Source: DATBLQ01 sp036555325 (GTDB lineage: Bacteria; Pseudomonadota; Alphaproteobacteria; Rhizobiales; Aestuariivirgaceae). From it: 64,000 nucleotides of DNA. Below, piece by piece: positions 25,901-34,278 of the stretch (positions within the stretch are counted from its first letter, which is position 1; the number at the start of each line of letters is the position of its first letter). The stretch spans positions 5,667 to 69,666 of the forward strand of contig DATBLQ010000026.1 of NCBI GenBank assembly GCA_036555325.1. Reading direction: 5' to 3'. Below the pieces are notes generated by a model, which was not told the DNA's origin, made no database searches, and saw only the letters and a list, made by a program, of their open reading frames with translations. The position numbers and the translations under genes are program-made.

Positions 25901-26332
25901 CGGGCTAGAGCCTATTTGCGACTTAAGGCGCATGCGCTCTCGATAGCCGAGCAGCAGGAGATCGCTGAGACGGTGATGCTTGTTCTGAACGATCCGGCGT
26001 TCCATGCAGTTTTTTCCTTGGACGCCATGGCCGAGGTGCCTGTGGCCGCGCGGGTGACTTTGCCTGGTGGCAGGGTTGTGCCGATTCTCGGGCGCATCGA
26101 CCGGCTTGTCCTTGAGTCGCGCGAAATTCTGATTCTCGATTTCAAGACAAATCGCCCGGTCCCCGATTCCCCTGCCGAGGTAGACCCTGCCTACATTCGC
26201 CAGCTCGCCCTTTACCGCCTGGTGATGAAAGACCTATTCCCCAACAGAGCAGTTCGCGCGGCCCTGCTGTGGACGGATGGCCCCAAATTGATGGAGTTGC
26301 CGTCAAGTTTGATGGAAAAGGAGCTCGGCTGA
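22901..26332 (+). CDS. addA: Double-strand break repair helicase AddA
   Basis: 1143 residues, an SF1 helicase with a C-terminal nuclease. Helicase motifs in order: VSANAGSGKTEVLVHRV (Walker A, about residue 27), QTIHGFCERLL, DYDDLIFKTL, LLIDEAQDTSKEQW (Walker B), GDEKQSIFSFQGGDP, VMTVHGAKGLQSNIVIL, LLYVAMTRAADHLYI. The nuclease core ILILDFKTNRPV lies near residue 1088. The start is ATG 22901, inside the end of addB. With AddB it resects double-strand ends for RecA. Confidence 0.96.
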   Translation: MNELRVVSAGKPQRRASDPAVSAWVSANAGSGKTEVLVHRVIRLLLAGTPPERILCLTFTRAAAAEMSNRLFRDLGAWVVLDDRSLLEQIRTLCGHEADPELLSRARRLFAAALDAPGGLKIQTIHGFCERLLQRFPVEAGVVPGFKVLDEASATELLAAASRLVLNIDLAEDADRALLSTIVRYAGAQQFDELVKELLKQPRLLTSIADAAEHRQALESLLQVPSDTTPQAVCQRAFADVDRRAYLDAANALQALGNNSARLAQSIRVAMQETSLEKAFGNLRNICLTREGDERKYFPPAQLSKIDSRAAAFLQSELNRLLPLFEEYRAAVIVEATVALLQLAGRIIQNYARAKDALSSYDYDDLIFKTLALFQSLTHRGWVLYKLDGGIDHLLIDEAQDTSKEQWQIIQSLTEDFFSGSGARGAMVRTIFAVGDEKQSIFSFQGGDPEEFHAMQDYFAKKISALGARLEEVPLTLSFRSTAAVLEAVDAVFTNETHQASRIGASGLVEVWPLEEGHDRPERDPWRAPLDYVLTDHPRRRLAKRIARTIRRWIDEERILPSRGRAIRPSDILILVRTRTTLMDEIVRALKLEDLPVAGADRLELAAHIAVMDLIALGHFVLLPADDHMLACVLKSPLVERDDGLGIDDEDLFDLAHGRGQTPLWRRLQHAADSGKPYRRAASRLACFIEDAASKPPYEFFSSVLNEHEGLPRIIARLGNEAVEPVSEFLSRCLDYDAEHAPSLTGFLAWLAGQGAIIKRDMDLGSGEIRVMTVHGAKGLQSNIVILPDTCTVPDKALLPKIFLSPVRSDGELLQVPVWRIKADRDHPVLAALREEQFERENAEYVRLLYVAMTRAADHLYICGSTSRDLPEGCWYRRIMQALAAKNLGKQYLDEEGRTIWRHEHSQEPSASERDSQHTLPPSDLASLPAWATTKANVEQRPFPWLAPSRAGEIIAFNRERAEQIVSPLALPTDGSFVRGALIHRLLQSLPDLPAELREERARAYLRLKAHALSIAEQQEIAETVMLVLNDPAFHAVFSLDAMAEVPVAARVTLPGGRVVPILGRIDRLVLESREILILDFKTNRPVPDSPAEVDPAYIRQLALYRLVMKDLFPNRAVRAALLWTDGPKLMELPSSLMEKELG

Positions 26333-26455
26333 AAACATTGCCCACGCGCGCGCGCACCGCACAGCTTATGGTCTTGACCGTTGCGGTGGGCATACCTACG
26401 TTCTCCCGCAAAGTGAATCGGGAAGCGTCTGTTGACCCCCGTAATGGAGCGAGAA

Positions 26456-26776
26456 ATGGCAACCCACAAGGTGTCCGATCTGAGTTTCGAAGCTGACGTT
26501 CTGAAGGCGGAAGGCCCCGTGGTTGTCGACTTTTGGGCCGAGTGGTGCGGTCCCTGCCGCATGATTGCCCCGGCACTCGACGAGATCGCCAAGGAAATGG
26601 ATGGCAAGCTCAAAGTCGTGAAACTCAATATCGACGAAAATCCATCCACCCCGTCGCGCTATGGCGTGCGCGGCATCCCCACACTGATGATCTTCAAAGA
26701 CGGGCAGGTGGCGTCCACCCAGGTCGGTGCTATTCCCAAGAGCAAACTGCTCGAATGGATCAATCGCTCGATTTGA
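26456..26776 (+). CDS. trxA: Thioredoxin
   Basis: 106 residues with the active site WAEWCGPCRMIAP (redox pair Cys-Gly-Pro-Cys) and the conserved cis-Pro in RGIPTLMIFKDG. It is the cytosolic disulphide reductant. ATG 26456 has GGAGCGAG five to eight bases upstream and is preferred over TTG/ATG codons further up. It converges with folC, leaving only nine bases between stops. Confidence 0.97.
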   Translation: MATHKVSDLSFEADVLKAEGPVVVDFWAEWCGPCRMIAPALDEIAKEMDGKLKVVKLNIDENPSTPSRYGVRGIPTLMIFKDGQVASTQVGAIPKSKLLEWINRSI

Positions 26777-26785
26777 CGTCCTCGT

Positions 26786-28126
26786 TTACCTTGCTGCGCC
26801 CGACACCGATGACTTCGCTTCCCCGCTATTGAGTGCGAGCACATGCCCGGCAAGATAAAGTGATCCGCCGATCAGGATCCGCACCGGATGTCTTGCAGCA
26901 GCGGCCTTGCGCACCGCCTCTTCAATCGAGCCCGCGGATTCGGCGCAGTGGCCTTCACGGGTGGCTATTTCGGCCAACTCCTCAGGTGCGAAGGAATTGT
27001 CTTCTCCCGGAATATCAACCGTGATGATGCGTTGAGCGAGACCTTTGAAACTCCGCACATAGGATCGAGCATCCTTCGTCTTGAGCATTCCCATCACAAT
27101 CACGAGGGGCCTGGCAGACCGTTCTTCGATCTCGGCCAGGGCTTGCGCAACGGCCTTTCCCGCCGAAGAATTATGGCCGCCGTCGAGCCACAGTTCGCTC
27201 TCATTGGTGAGGCCCCGCAACAACCTCCCCTCGGTTAGCCGCTGCAAGCGCGCTGGCCACTGGACCGATCTAAGCCCTTCGCCGATCTGATGCTCGCCGA
27301 TTCGCTCCTCCCCCAGCATGCGCACGATTGCAATTGCAATGCCGGCGTTGTCGATCTGAAACCGGCCTTTAAGCTGCGGACGCGGCAGGTCCAGAAGCCC
27401 TCGCTCATCGTTGAACACGAGTCGTCCATGCTGCTCGAAGCACGACCAGTCGCGACCCGAAACGCTGAGCGGCGCCCCTGCTTCTAATGCGGCTCGATCG
27501 ATTTCCTCCTGCGCTTCCTTGACTTGGGGTCCAACGACACAAACAACCCCGTGCTTCAGGATTCCGGCTTTTTCTCTTGCGATGAGGGAAATGCTGTCTC
27601 CCAGATAGTGCTGGTGGTCGAGATCGATCATCGTGATGGCTGTGACCTTCGGGCGCTCCACAACGTTCGTGGCATCCAGTCTTCCGCCAAGTCCGACTTC
27701 CAGCAGCAGGAAGTCGGCCGGCGTCCTGGAAAACGCCAGGAATGCGGCAGCGGTGGTGATCTCAAAAAACGTAATGGGCTCTCCCCCGTTGATTGTTTCG
27801 CACTCCTCGAGCAGCGCGCTGAGATAATCCTCGGCAATGAGCCCGCTTTTGCCCGGACCGGCGGCCAAGCGAATGCGCTCGTGGAACCGAACGAGATGCG
27901 GAGAAGTATAGGCATGCACCCTAAGCCCGGCTGCTTCGCCAATCGCTCTCAAATATGCAACGGTTGATCCCTTTCCGTTGGTACCGGCAATGTGAATTAC
28001 CGGTGGTAGCTGTCGCTGCGGGTTGCCGAGCCGGTCGAGGATTCGATGCATGCGCGTAAGCGACAGATCGATGATCTTCGGGTGGAGCGTAAGTAGCCGC
28101 GTCAGAATCCGATCGCTCACCGCCAT
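26786..28126 (-). CDS. folC: Folylpolyglutamate synthase / dihydrofolate synthase
   Basis: 446 residues of the Mur-ligase-like family. P-loop HIAGTNGKGSTVAYLRAI, then YTSPHLVRFHERI, LLEVGLGGRLDATNVV, ITMIDLDHQHYLGDSI and LDGGHNSSAGKAVAQAL. It adds glutamate to dihydropteroate and to folates. It is last in the minus-strand trpF-trpB-trpA-accD-folC run, 23 bases after accD. Confidence 0.96.
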   Translation of the reverse strand: MAVSDRILTRLLTLHPKIIDLSLTRMHRILDRLGNPQRQLPPVIHIAGTNGKGSTVAYLRAIGEAAGLRVHAYTSPHLVRFHERIRLAAGPGKSGLIAEDYLSALLEECETINGGEPITFFEITTAAAFLAFSRTPADFLLLEVGLGGRLDATNVVERPKVTAITMIDLDHQHYLGDSISLIAREKAGILKHGVVCVVGPQVKEAQEEIDRAALEAGAPLSVSGRDWSCFEQHGRLVFNDERGLLDLPRPQLKGRFQIDNAGIAIAIVRMLGEERIGEHQIGEGLRSVQWPARLQRLTEGRLLRGLTNESELWLDGGHNSSAGKAVAQALAEIEERSARPLVIVMGMLKTKDARSYVRSFKGLAQRIITVDIPGEDNSFAPEELAEIATREGHCAESAGSIEEAVRKAAAARHPVRILIGGSLYLAGHVLALNSGEAKSSVSGAAR

Positions 28127-28149
28127 GGGGAAGACCTCGACCCGTTATC

Positions 28150-29067
28150 TCAACTGGCAGCGATTTGTTCTTCCGGCACGATGAGCGGAAGCGAAGAGGC
28201 CGGTTCCTCGATTGCTGGGCTCTTTGTCATCATGCGAATGAGCCGCGAGAGCGTCGGCCTCAGCTCATGTCGGTGCACGACTGCATCGACCATTCCGTGT
28301 TCCTGCAGATACTCGGCTCGTTGAAATCCTTCTGGCAGTTTTTCCCTGATGGTTTGCTCGATAACGCGCGGACCGGCAAAGCCGATCAGTGCGCCGGGTT
28401 CGGCCAGATGAATGTCCCCCAGCATCGCATAGGAAGCGGTAACCCCGCCAGTCGTGGGATTAGTGAGCACCACAATATAGGGAACTTTTGCCTCTCGTAG
28501 GTCCTGTACCGCCGCCGTAGTACGCGGCAACTGCATCAGAGACAGGATTCCCTCTTGCATGCGTGCGCCACCTGAAGCAGCAAACAGAACATAGGAAGAC
28601 CGGCGCTCCACCGCCGCGCGCATTGTTGTAATGATCGCCTCTCCGGCCGCCATTCCAAGCGAGCCTCCCATGAAGGCGAAATCCTGTACCGCTGCAATGA
28701 TGCTGTGGCCGTCCAGATTGCCGTAACCGGCTGTGACAGCATCGTTGGTATTATTCTTCTGTCGTGCTTCCTTCAGCCTGTCGGCATACCGCCGCTCGTC
28801 TCGGAAGCCGAGCGGGTCGATGGGAACCTCCGGCAATTCGAGCCTGTCATACTCCCCGCCATCGAACAGCAGGGCAAGACGCGCCTCCGGCGGCATGCGC
28901 ATGTGATAGCCTGATCCAGGGATGACGAATAGGTTCGCTTCCAGATCGCGGTAAAACACCATCTGCCCGGTCTCCGGACACTTGACCCACATGTTCTCCG
29001 GCACTTCTTTTTTGTTGCCGAGGAAGTTGCGAATCTTGGGCCGGATGAAATTCTTTATCCAATTCAC
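28150..29067 (-). CDS. accD: Acetyl-CoA carboxylase carboxyltransferase beta subunit
   Basis: 305 residues. It transfers the carboxyl group from biotin to acetyl-CoA in fatty acid synthesis, paired with AccA (not in the window). The carboxyltransferase core is seen in FMGGSLGMAAGEAI, SGGARMQEGILSLMQLPRT and NPTTGGVTASYAMLGDI. The N-terminal zinc-ribbon segment WVKCPETGQMVFYRDL...VIPGSGYHMRM keeps one of the four usual Cys, a loss shared by known rhizobial AccD proteins. The start overlaps the trpA stop by four bases. Confidence 0.96.
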   Translation of the reverse strand: MNWIKNFIRPKIRNFLGNKKEVPENMWVKCPETGQMVFYRDLEANLFVIPGSGYHMRMPPEARLALLFDGGEYDRLELPEVPIDPLGFRDERRYADRLKEARQKNNTNDAVTAGYGNLDGHSIIAAVQDFAFMGGSLGMAAGEAIITTMRAAVERRSSYVLFAASGGARMQEGILSLMQLPRTTAAVQDLREAKVPYIVVLTNPTTGGVTASYAMLGDIHLAEPGALIGFAGPRVIEQTIREKLPEGFQRAEYLQEHGMVDAVVHRHELRPTLSRLIRMMTKSPAIEEPASSLPLIVPEEQIAAS

Positions 29068-29912
29068 AGCTTTGACCCTGCAAGCGTTGTTTGAGCGGCC
29101 CGCCCGATGCCTGCGGCGATTTCCGCCGTGAGCTTGAGGGTCATCGCTGCGGTTTGGCCTGTAGCCTTGCCGCCTTCTGTCAAACTGTCGCGTACCGCGT
29201 TGACCAGCGCTGAACCAACAACCACCGCATCCGCGCCTCTGGCGATTTCTTCCGCTTGGCTTGCGCTTTTCACACCGAAACCGACCGCGACCGGCAGATT
29301 GGTATGGCGCTTGATGCGCGCCACATTCGATTTCACCTGCTCGATATTGGGAACCTTCGTGCCGGTTATGCCCAACACCGAAACGTAATAGACGAAACCC
29401 GAGGTGTTGGTGAGCACCTTCGGCAACCGACGATCGTCGGTTGTTGGCGTCGCTAGCCGGATGAAATTGAGGCCGGCTTTAAGTGCCGGAAGGCAGAGTT
29501 CATCATCGTGTTCCGGTGGTAGGTCGACGATGATCAGCCCGTCAGCCCCAGCCACCTTGGCATCCTGAAGGAAATTGTCGACTCCGTACACATAAACTGG
29601 ATTGTGATATCCCATGAGCACGATCGGGATGTCACCATTTCCCTTGCGGAATTCGCCCAACAGTTTGAGCGTCTTCTTCATTGTCTGTCCGCCGTTGAGG
29701 GCGCGCAGCGACGACGCCTGAATGGCCGGGCCGTCCGCCATCGGATCGGTAAATGGCATACCGACCTCGATGATATCGGCGCCCGCTCCGGGAAGCCCCT
29801 TCAGAATGCTCAGCGATGTTTCGAAATCCGGATCGCCCGCCGTCACGAACGTCACCAACCCTGTGCGGCGTCTTTTTCTCAGCGCCTCGAATGTCCTCTC
29901 GATGCGCGTCAT
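29064..29912 (-). CDS. trpA: Tryptophan synthase alpha subunit
   Basis: 282 residues, a TIM barrel that cleaves indole-3-glycerol phosphate to indole. The signature DIIEVGMPFTDPMADGPAIQ carries the catalytic Glu and Asp, and AVGFGVKSASQAEEI binds the phosphate. ATG 29912 (MTRIERTFEALRK) is chosen over an upstream start because it gives the family N-terminus and a four-base overlap with trpB, which couples the two subunits. Confidence 0.96.
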   Translation of the reverse strand: MTRIERTFEALRKRRRTGLVTFVTAGDPDFETSLSILKGLPGAGADIIEVGMPFTDPMADGPAIQASSLRALNGGQTMKKTLKLLGEFRKGNGDIPIVLMGYHNPVYVYGVDNFLQDAKVAGADGLIIVDLPPEHDDELCLPALKAGLNFIRLATPTTDDRRLPKVLTNTSGFVYYVSVLGITGTKVPNIEQVKSNVARIKRHTNLPVAVGFGVKSASQAEEIARGADAVVVGSALVNAVRDSLTEGGKATGQTAAMTLKLTAEIAAGIGRAAQTTLAGSKL

Positions 29913-31129
29913 GAAATCTTGACCTTCAGATGGTCGGCAACCGTGAAGATATCCTTGTCGCCTCGCCCGCACATGTTCATGACCAGGAGATGATCTTTTG
30001 GCTTCTCAGGCGCGAGCTTCATCACGTGCGCCAGCGCATGGCTGGGTTCAAGGGCCGGGATGATGCCTTCCAACCGACAGCACAGCTGGAAGGCCTCAAG
30101 TGCCTCCTCATCCGTCGCCGAGACATAATTCACCCGTCCCATGTCATGCAGCCATGCATGCTCGGGCCCGATGCCGGGGTAGTCGAGGCCTGCCGAGATC
30201 GAATGAGCCTCCGTGATTTGACCGTCATCGTTCATCAGCAGATACGTTCGGTTTCCGTGCAAGACGCCGGGCCTGCCCCCGCTGATGGAGGCGGCATGTT
30301 TTCCGCTTGCCAAGCCCTTCCCCGCCGCCTCGACGCCGTAGATTTCGACCTCTTTCTCGTCGAGGAAGGGATGAAACAAACCCATAGCATTGGATCCCCC
30401 GCCGATCGCGGCGACCAGTGAATCGGGCAGCCTACCTTCACGCGCTAACATTTGTTCGCGTGTCTCGCGCCCGATCACCGACTGGAAATCGCGCACCATC
30501 TCCGGATAGGGATGAGGGCCGGCAACCGTCCCGATGCAGTAGAATGTGTCTTCGACATTTGCCACCCAGTCGCGCAGCGCTTCATTCAGCGCATCCTTGA
30601 GTGTGCGCGAACCGGACAGAGCAGGGATCACCTCCGCCCCAAGAAGCTTCATGCGAAAGACATTGGGCTTTTGCCGCTCGATGTCGATCTCGCCCATGTA
30701 TACGACGCATTTGAGCCCAAAGCGCGCGCACGCGGTCGCCGTTGCCACGCCGTGCTGGCCTGCTCCGGTTTCGGCGATGATACGCGACTTGCCCATACGT
30801 CGCGCCAGCAGGATTTGACCCATCACGTTATTGATCTTGTGAGCGCCGGTGTGATTGAGTTCATCTCGTTTGAAATAAATTTTCGCTCCGCCGAGATGTG
30901 CTGTCAGTCGCTCGGCGAAATAGAGGGGGCTTGGACGGCCCACATAATGCTCTAGAAACTGATCGAGCTCAGTCTGGAAGGATGAATCGGTCTTTGCATT
31001 TTTGTAGGCAGCCTCGAGATCGAGAATCAACGGCATCAACGTTTCGGCAACGAATCGACCGCCGTGCATGCCGAAAAAACCACGCTCATCGGGCCCGATT
31101 CGAAAAGAATTTGGAACGGTGATGCTCAA
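29909..31129 (-). CDS. trpB: Tryptophan synthase beta subunit
   Basis: About 406 residues, the PLP enzyme that condenses indole with serine. Seen: FFGMHGGRFVAETLMPLI near the start, the PLP lysine in ELNHTGAHKINN, ETGAGQHGVATATA, and GGGSNAMGLFHPFLD for cofactor phosphate. The family starts a few residues before PNSFR-x-GPDE; no ATG is available, and TTG 31129 with GGGGA upstream fits best. The frame stays open to a GTG at 31192, but that part runs through a dispersed-repeat-like sequence (31165-31187) and is unlikely to be coding. Confidence 0.95.
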   Translation of the reverse strand: MSITVPNSFRIGPDERGFFGMHGGRFVAETLMPLILDLEAAYKNAKTDSSFQTELDQFLEHYVGRPSPLYFAERLTAHLGGAKIYFKRDELNHTGAHKINNVMGQILLARRMGKSRIIAETGAGQHGVATATACARFGLKCVVYMGEIDIERQKPNVFRMKLLGAEVIPALSGSRTLKDALNEALRDWVANVEDTFYCIGTVAGPHPYPEMVRDFQSVIGRETREQMLAREGRLPDSLVAAIGGGSNAMGLFHPFLDEKEVEIYGVEAAGKGLASGKHAASISGGRPGVLHGNRTYLLMNDDGQITEAHSISAGLDYPGIGPEHAWLHDMGRVNYVSATDEEALEAFQLCCRLEGIIPALEPSHALAHVMKLAPEKPKDHLLVMNMCGRGDKDIFTVADHLKVKIS

Positions 31130-31164
31130 ATTTCGTCGTCCCCAAAAAACCAGTGGCCAAGGTT

Positions 31165-31187
31165 CTAGAGCATGTTCCGCAAAACTG
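31165..31187. repeat. Fragment resembling a dispersed rhizobial intergenic repeat
   Basis: The stretch beginning CTAGAGCATGTTCCGCAAAA between trpF and trpB resembles the short TAGAGCATGTT-type repeats scattered in Hyphomicrobiales genomes. Only this copy was noticed in the window, so the call rests on memory of the motif. Confidence 0.3.
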
Positions 31188-31219
31188 CACACATATTTCT
31201 GAAATGCCTAAGGCGCGGA

Positions 31220-31876
31220 TCAAGGCTCTGTGCGCGCCGCGCTTATGAATTCCCTTATGAGTCCTAAGTCTTTGATTCCAGGCCTTGATTCGACTCCTGA
31301 TGATACATCGACAATCGGGGCGCCGGTGGCCCTCAAGGCGCGAGCGACATTCACGGCATTGAGCCCTCCCGACAGCATGAAGCGCTTAGGGGCCCGGTTC
31401 TTGTCGAGGAGCGACCAGTCGAACGCCAGGCCGTTTCCTCCAGGCAGCGCCTTTGCAAGCTTCTCAGGCGCCTTGGCGTCGAACAGGATCATGTCGGCGC
31501 AATCGCGATAGGCGCGCGCCAGCTCGACATCGCCGTCAGTCAGGACCTTGATCGCCTTTATCACCGGTATTCCCGTGGCATCGGTGATGGCCTTTATTGT
31601 CTCCGGCTTCTCCTGTCCGTGGGCTTGAAAATAGTCGGGTCGGACTTTGTGGGCTATTGAGTCGATCGCTTCCTTGTTGGCATCGACGATGAGAGCGACA
31701 ATTTTCGCCCGTCCACGCGCCTGTTCGGCCAGCTCGGCAGCTTTTTCCATCGTCACGTTGCGCGGGCTTGCGGGATAGAACACAAGCCCGACATAATCAG
31801 CTCCCGCCTCGATCGCGCAGTCGAGTGTTTCCTGTGTCGAAAGCCCGCAGATCTTCACCTCAACCGGCATCTGCAA
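31220..31876 (-). CDS. trpF: Phosphoribosylanthranilate isomerase
   Basis: 218 residues, a TIM-barrel enzyme of tryptophan synthesis. Seen: VEVKICGLSTQETLDCA with the catalytic Cys, GADYVGLVFYPASPRNV, QAHGQEKPE, LLFDAKAPE-type segment with the catalytic Asp, and the C-terminal SGVESRPGIKD phosphate-binding motif. It overlaps the end of pyrF; ATG 31870 is an alternative start. trpB lies about 90 bases downstream on the same strand. Confidence 0.96.
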   Translation of the reverse strand: MQMPVEVKICGLSTQETLDCAIEAGADYVGLVFYPASPRNVTMEKAAELAEQARGRAKIVALIVDANKEAIDSIAHKVRPDYFQAHGQEKPETIKAITDATGIPVIKAIKVLTDGDVELARAYRDCADMILFDAKAPEKLAKALPGGNGLAFDWSLLDKNRAPKRFMLSGGLNAVNVARALRATGAPIVDVSSGVESRPGIKDLGLIREFISAARTEP

Positions 31877-32570
31877 TCTCTTTTGCTATGGTTCTGGCTG
31901 CCGCCCGCGGATCCGGAGCCCGGGTGATCGGGCGACCGATCACCAGGATATCTGCACCGGCCCTGCGAGCCTCGTATGGTGTAGCCACACGCTTCTGATC
32001 GCCAGTGGAGGCAGCTCTTGGCCTGACACCGGGAACCACCGTCAAGAAATCGGCGCCAAGCTCGCGCTTGATCGTGGCCACGTCCAACGCGCTGCACACC
32101 ACGCCGTCCAAACCCGCTGCCTTGGCCAATCGGGCAAGCGCCAGGGAATGGCCCGAGCAGTCGATTGTTTCGCTAAACCCTATGCTTTTCAAGTCTTCAT
32201 CCGCTAGGCTTGTAAGGACAGTCACGGCGATGAGGAGCGTTCGCCCGGCAATCGCGGCCTTCGCCGCCTCCATCATATCTTGCCCCCCGCTTGCATGCAC
32301 ATTCACGATAGCCGGCCTGGGCTCGAGCATCATTAACGAATTGAGGGCCTGAACGACGGTGTTTGGAATGTCGTGCAGCTTCAGGTCGAGAAAAATCGGT
32401 GCCCCATGCCGCGCCACGGCCGCGTATCCGGTCGCTCCATTGGCAAAGAAGAACTCCATGCCGAGCTTGAATAGGCCAACGTCGTTCTTCAGCGACTGGG
32501 CGAGCTTGAGGGCCTGTGCAAGATCGGACGTATCGAGCGCGGCGGCGATTGGGTTGGCGAACCGGGCCAT
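31860..32570 (-). CDS. pyrF: Orotidine 5'-phosphate decarboxylase
   Basis: 236 residues. It makes UMP from OMP, the last step of pyrimidine synthesis. The catalytic D-x-K-x-x-D is seen in FLDLKLHDIPNTV; also seen are FKLGMEFFFANG, VNVHASGG, TVLTSL, VVPGVRP and ILVIGRPITRAPDP. It precedes and overlaps trpF, joining pyrimidine and tryptophan genes in one transcript direction. Confidence 0.97.
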   Translation of the reverse strand: MARFANPIAAALDTSDLAQALKLAQSLKNDVGLFKLGMEFFFANGATGYAAVARHGAPIFLDLKLHDIPNTVVQALNSLMMLEPRPAIVNVHASGGQDMMEAAKAAIAGRTLLIAVTVLTSLADEDLKSIGFSETIDCSGHSLALARLAKAAGLDGVVCSALDVATIKRELGADFLTVVPGVRPRAASTGDQKRVATPYEARRAGADILVIGRPITRAPDPRAAARTIAKEIADAG

Positions 32571-32624
32571 GCCCGTGCAATTGCCCAGACCGCCCCAGAT
32601 TTTGCAACCCTAATTTTCCTTGGC

Positions 32625-33587
32625 CTAGGACCGATTCTGGAGTTTTTCATACACCATGATTGCGGTTGCGAGGTCTTCAACCGCCGTACCGCACGACTTG
32701 AACAGCGTGATCTCATCGGGTGAATCGCGCCCTGAACTTGTCCCCTTGCACAGCGCTGCAAGATCGCCCTGGATCTGAGTCTTGCTGAACCACCCTTCTT
32801 TGATCGCTTGCAGCAGATCGCCGGCCTCGCTCATCGCGCCCTCAAAGGTATCGACGAATACGCGAGCCTTTCCCACCGCCTCTCCATCCGCCTCTCGCAT
32901 CACCGGCTTGAAGGCGCCCATTAAGTCGATGTGCGTTCCGGGTCTCACCCACCGGCCGCAGATGATGGGTTCAGTCGATGTCGTGGCGCATGACACGATA
33001 TCGGCATGCTGCAGGCCCTCTTCAACGCTGCTTGGAAATTCAACTCGAAACCCCTCCGCGCGCAGATGGTCCGCCAGCCCTTCCGCCTTTTGCCGTGATC
33101 GATTCCACAAAAGCACCCGATGGAGAGGTCTGATGGAAGCATGCGCCTTGACGACATGCGGCGCCAAGGCTCCGGCCCCCACCATGAGCAGAGTTGTTGC
33201 GTCTTTTCGCGCAAGATAATCGGCGGCAAGCGCAGATGCGGCAGCCGTGCGCCGCAGGGTGATTTCCGTGCCGTCCATGAGGGCGAGCGTTTCCCCCGAC
33301 TCGACCGAGAATAGAAGATAGTTGGCCTGGACGGTGGGAAACCCGCGCTTCGGGTTGTCCGGGAAAACCATGACAGTCTTTAGCCCGGCATAACAGGGCT
33401 TTTGGGAACTCCAGGCGCTCCATGAGGGCATGAGCAGGAAAGTCGCCGCATCGAGACTGGCCCGGTCAATTTGGTGGTGATGGCGGGGAGGTGTTTGGAA
33501 ATCCCCTCTAAAGGCTTCTCTCAGCGCCTCGATGACATCCTTGTGTGCGGCTTCGTGCGCCAACTCCTCTTTCTTGACTATGCGCAT
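32625..33587 (-). CDS. Ornithine cyclodeaminase / mu-crystallin family protein
   Basis: 320 residues. The Rossmann segment LLMVGAGALAPHVVKAHASI binds NAD(P). Upstream segments AGLKTVMVFPDNPKRGFPTV and LALMDGTEITLRRTAAASALAA match the family's substrate site, with the conserved Lys, Asp and Arg. Members include ornithine cyclodeaminase, alanine dehydrogenase and imine reductases, so the substrate is not assignable. The stop lies 55 bases upstream of pyrF, and the lapA-like gene ends three bases before its start. Confidence 0.85.
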   Translation of the reverse strand: MRIVKKEELAHEAAHKDVIEALREAFRGDFQTPPRHHHQIDRASLDAATFLLMPSWSAWSSQKPCYAGLKTVMVFPDNPKRGFPTVQANYLLFSVESGETLALMDGTEITLRRTAAASALAADYLARKDATTLLMVGAGALAPHVVKAHASIRPLHRVLLWNRSRQKAEGLADHLRAEGFRVEFPSSVEEGLQHADIVSCATTSTEPIICGRWVRPGTHIDLMGAFKPVMREADGEAVGKARVFVDTFEGAMSEAGDLLQAIKEGWFSKTQIQGDLAALCKGTSSGRDSPDEITLFKSCGTAVEDLATAIMVYEKLQNRS

Positions 33588-33590
33588 TCC

Positions 33591-33941
33591 CTAGATCGTG
33601 CCTATCAGGCTGGCGTCGTGCTGCATCGGCGGATTGTGCTCGTCGATCTGCTTTTGCAAGTGCAGGTTTTCTGTCTTCAATTTTTCATTGTCGCGCCGAA
33701 GCTCCCTGGCGTGCCTGCGCCAGCGGCCCTGGTTGATCCAGGCGCCGATCCAGCCGGTTATCAAGCCCAGAAAAATGCCGAGCACGAGCACTGCCCAAAG
33801 GGGCAGATGCAGAAAAACAGCAGGGTTGTCGCGATCGAACGGATCGAGCGAAACATCAACCCAATTGCGGTTTGCAACGGCGAAACCAATGAGAAAAATT
33901 GCAGCCGGAAGGCCGAAAACCCAGGCGAAGAAGCGCTTCAC
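33591..33941 (-). CDS. LapA-domain (DUF1049) inner-membrane protein
   Basis: 116 residues with two transmembrane helices (FAWVFGLPAAIFLIGFAVAN and LPLWAVLVLGIFLGLITGWIGAW) joined by a short loop containing N-R-N-W-V-D-V-S-L-D-P. A basic, coiled-coil-like cytoplasmic tail (HARELRRDNEKLKTENLHLQ) follows. This is the LapA layout; in enterics LapA/B regulate lipopolysaccharide synthesis through LpxC, but no LapB-type TPR protein is nearby. It overlaps ihfB by four bases. Confidence 0.85.
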   Translation of the reverse strand: MKRFFAWVFGLPAAIFLIGFAVANRNWVDVSLDPFDRDNPAVFLHLPLWAVLVLGIFLGLITGWIGAWINQGRWRRHARELRRDNEKLKTENLHLQKQIDEHNPPMQHDASLIGTI

Positions 33942-34234
33942 GACCCCTTGGCCTGATCCTGGTTGAGACGCTCGCGAAGCTCCTTGCCGGTCTTGAAAAA
34001 TGGAACACGCTTTGCGTCCACGGCAACCGAGGTGCCGGTGCGGGGATTGCGTCCCACCCGCGCCTCGCGTTCCTTTACCGAAAACGCTCCAAAGCCGCGC
34101 AATTCCACTCTATCGCCGTCGCTGAGCGCTTTTATGACTTCGTTCAGCACCGCATTGATGATGCGTTCCACGTCGCGATGGTAGAGATGTGGATTGGCCT
34201 GCGCAATTTTCTGTATCAATTCAGACTTTATCAT
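33938..34234 (-). CDS. ihfB: Integration host factor beta subunit
   Basis: 98 residues of the HU/IHF DNA-bending family: an N-terminal helical dimerisation part, VELRGFGAFSVKEREAR, then the DNA-intercalating arm GRNPRTGTSVAV and VPFFKTGKELRERLN. The IHF type is indicated by the SELIQKIAQANPHL start. It sits downstream of rpsA and sppA on the same strand, a common arrangement. Confidence 0.94.
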   Translation of the reverse strand: MIKSELIQKIAQANPHLYHRDVERIINAVLNEVIKALSDGDRVELRGFGAFSVKEREARVGRNPRTGTSVAVDAKRVPFFKTGKELRERLNQDQAKGS

Positions 34235-34278
34235 GCGGGCCCCTCTTAACCCGAGGCAACTTTCACTCCGTTGGTCGC

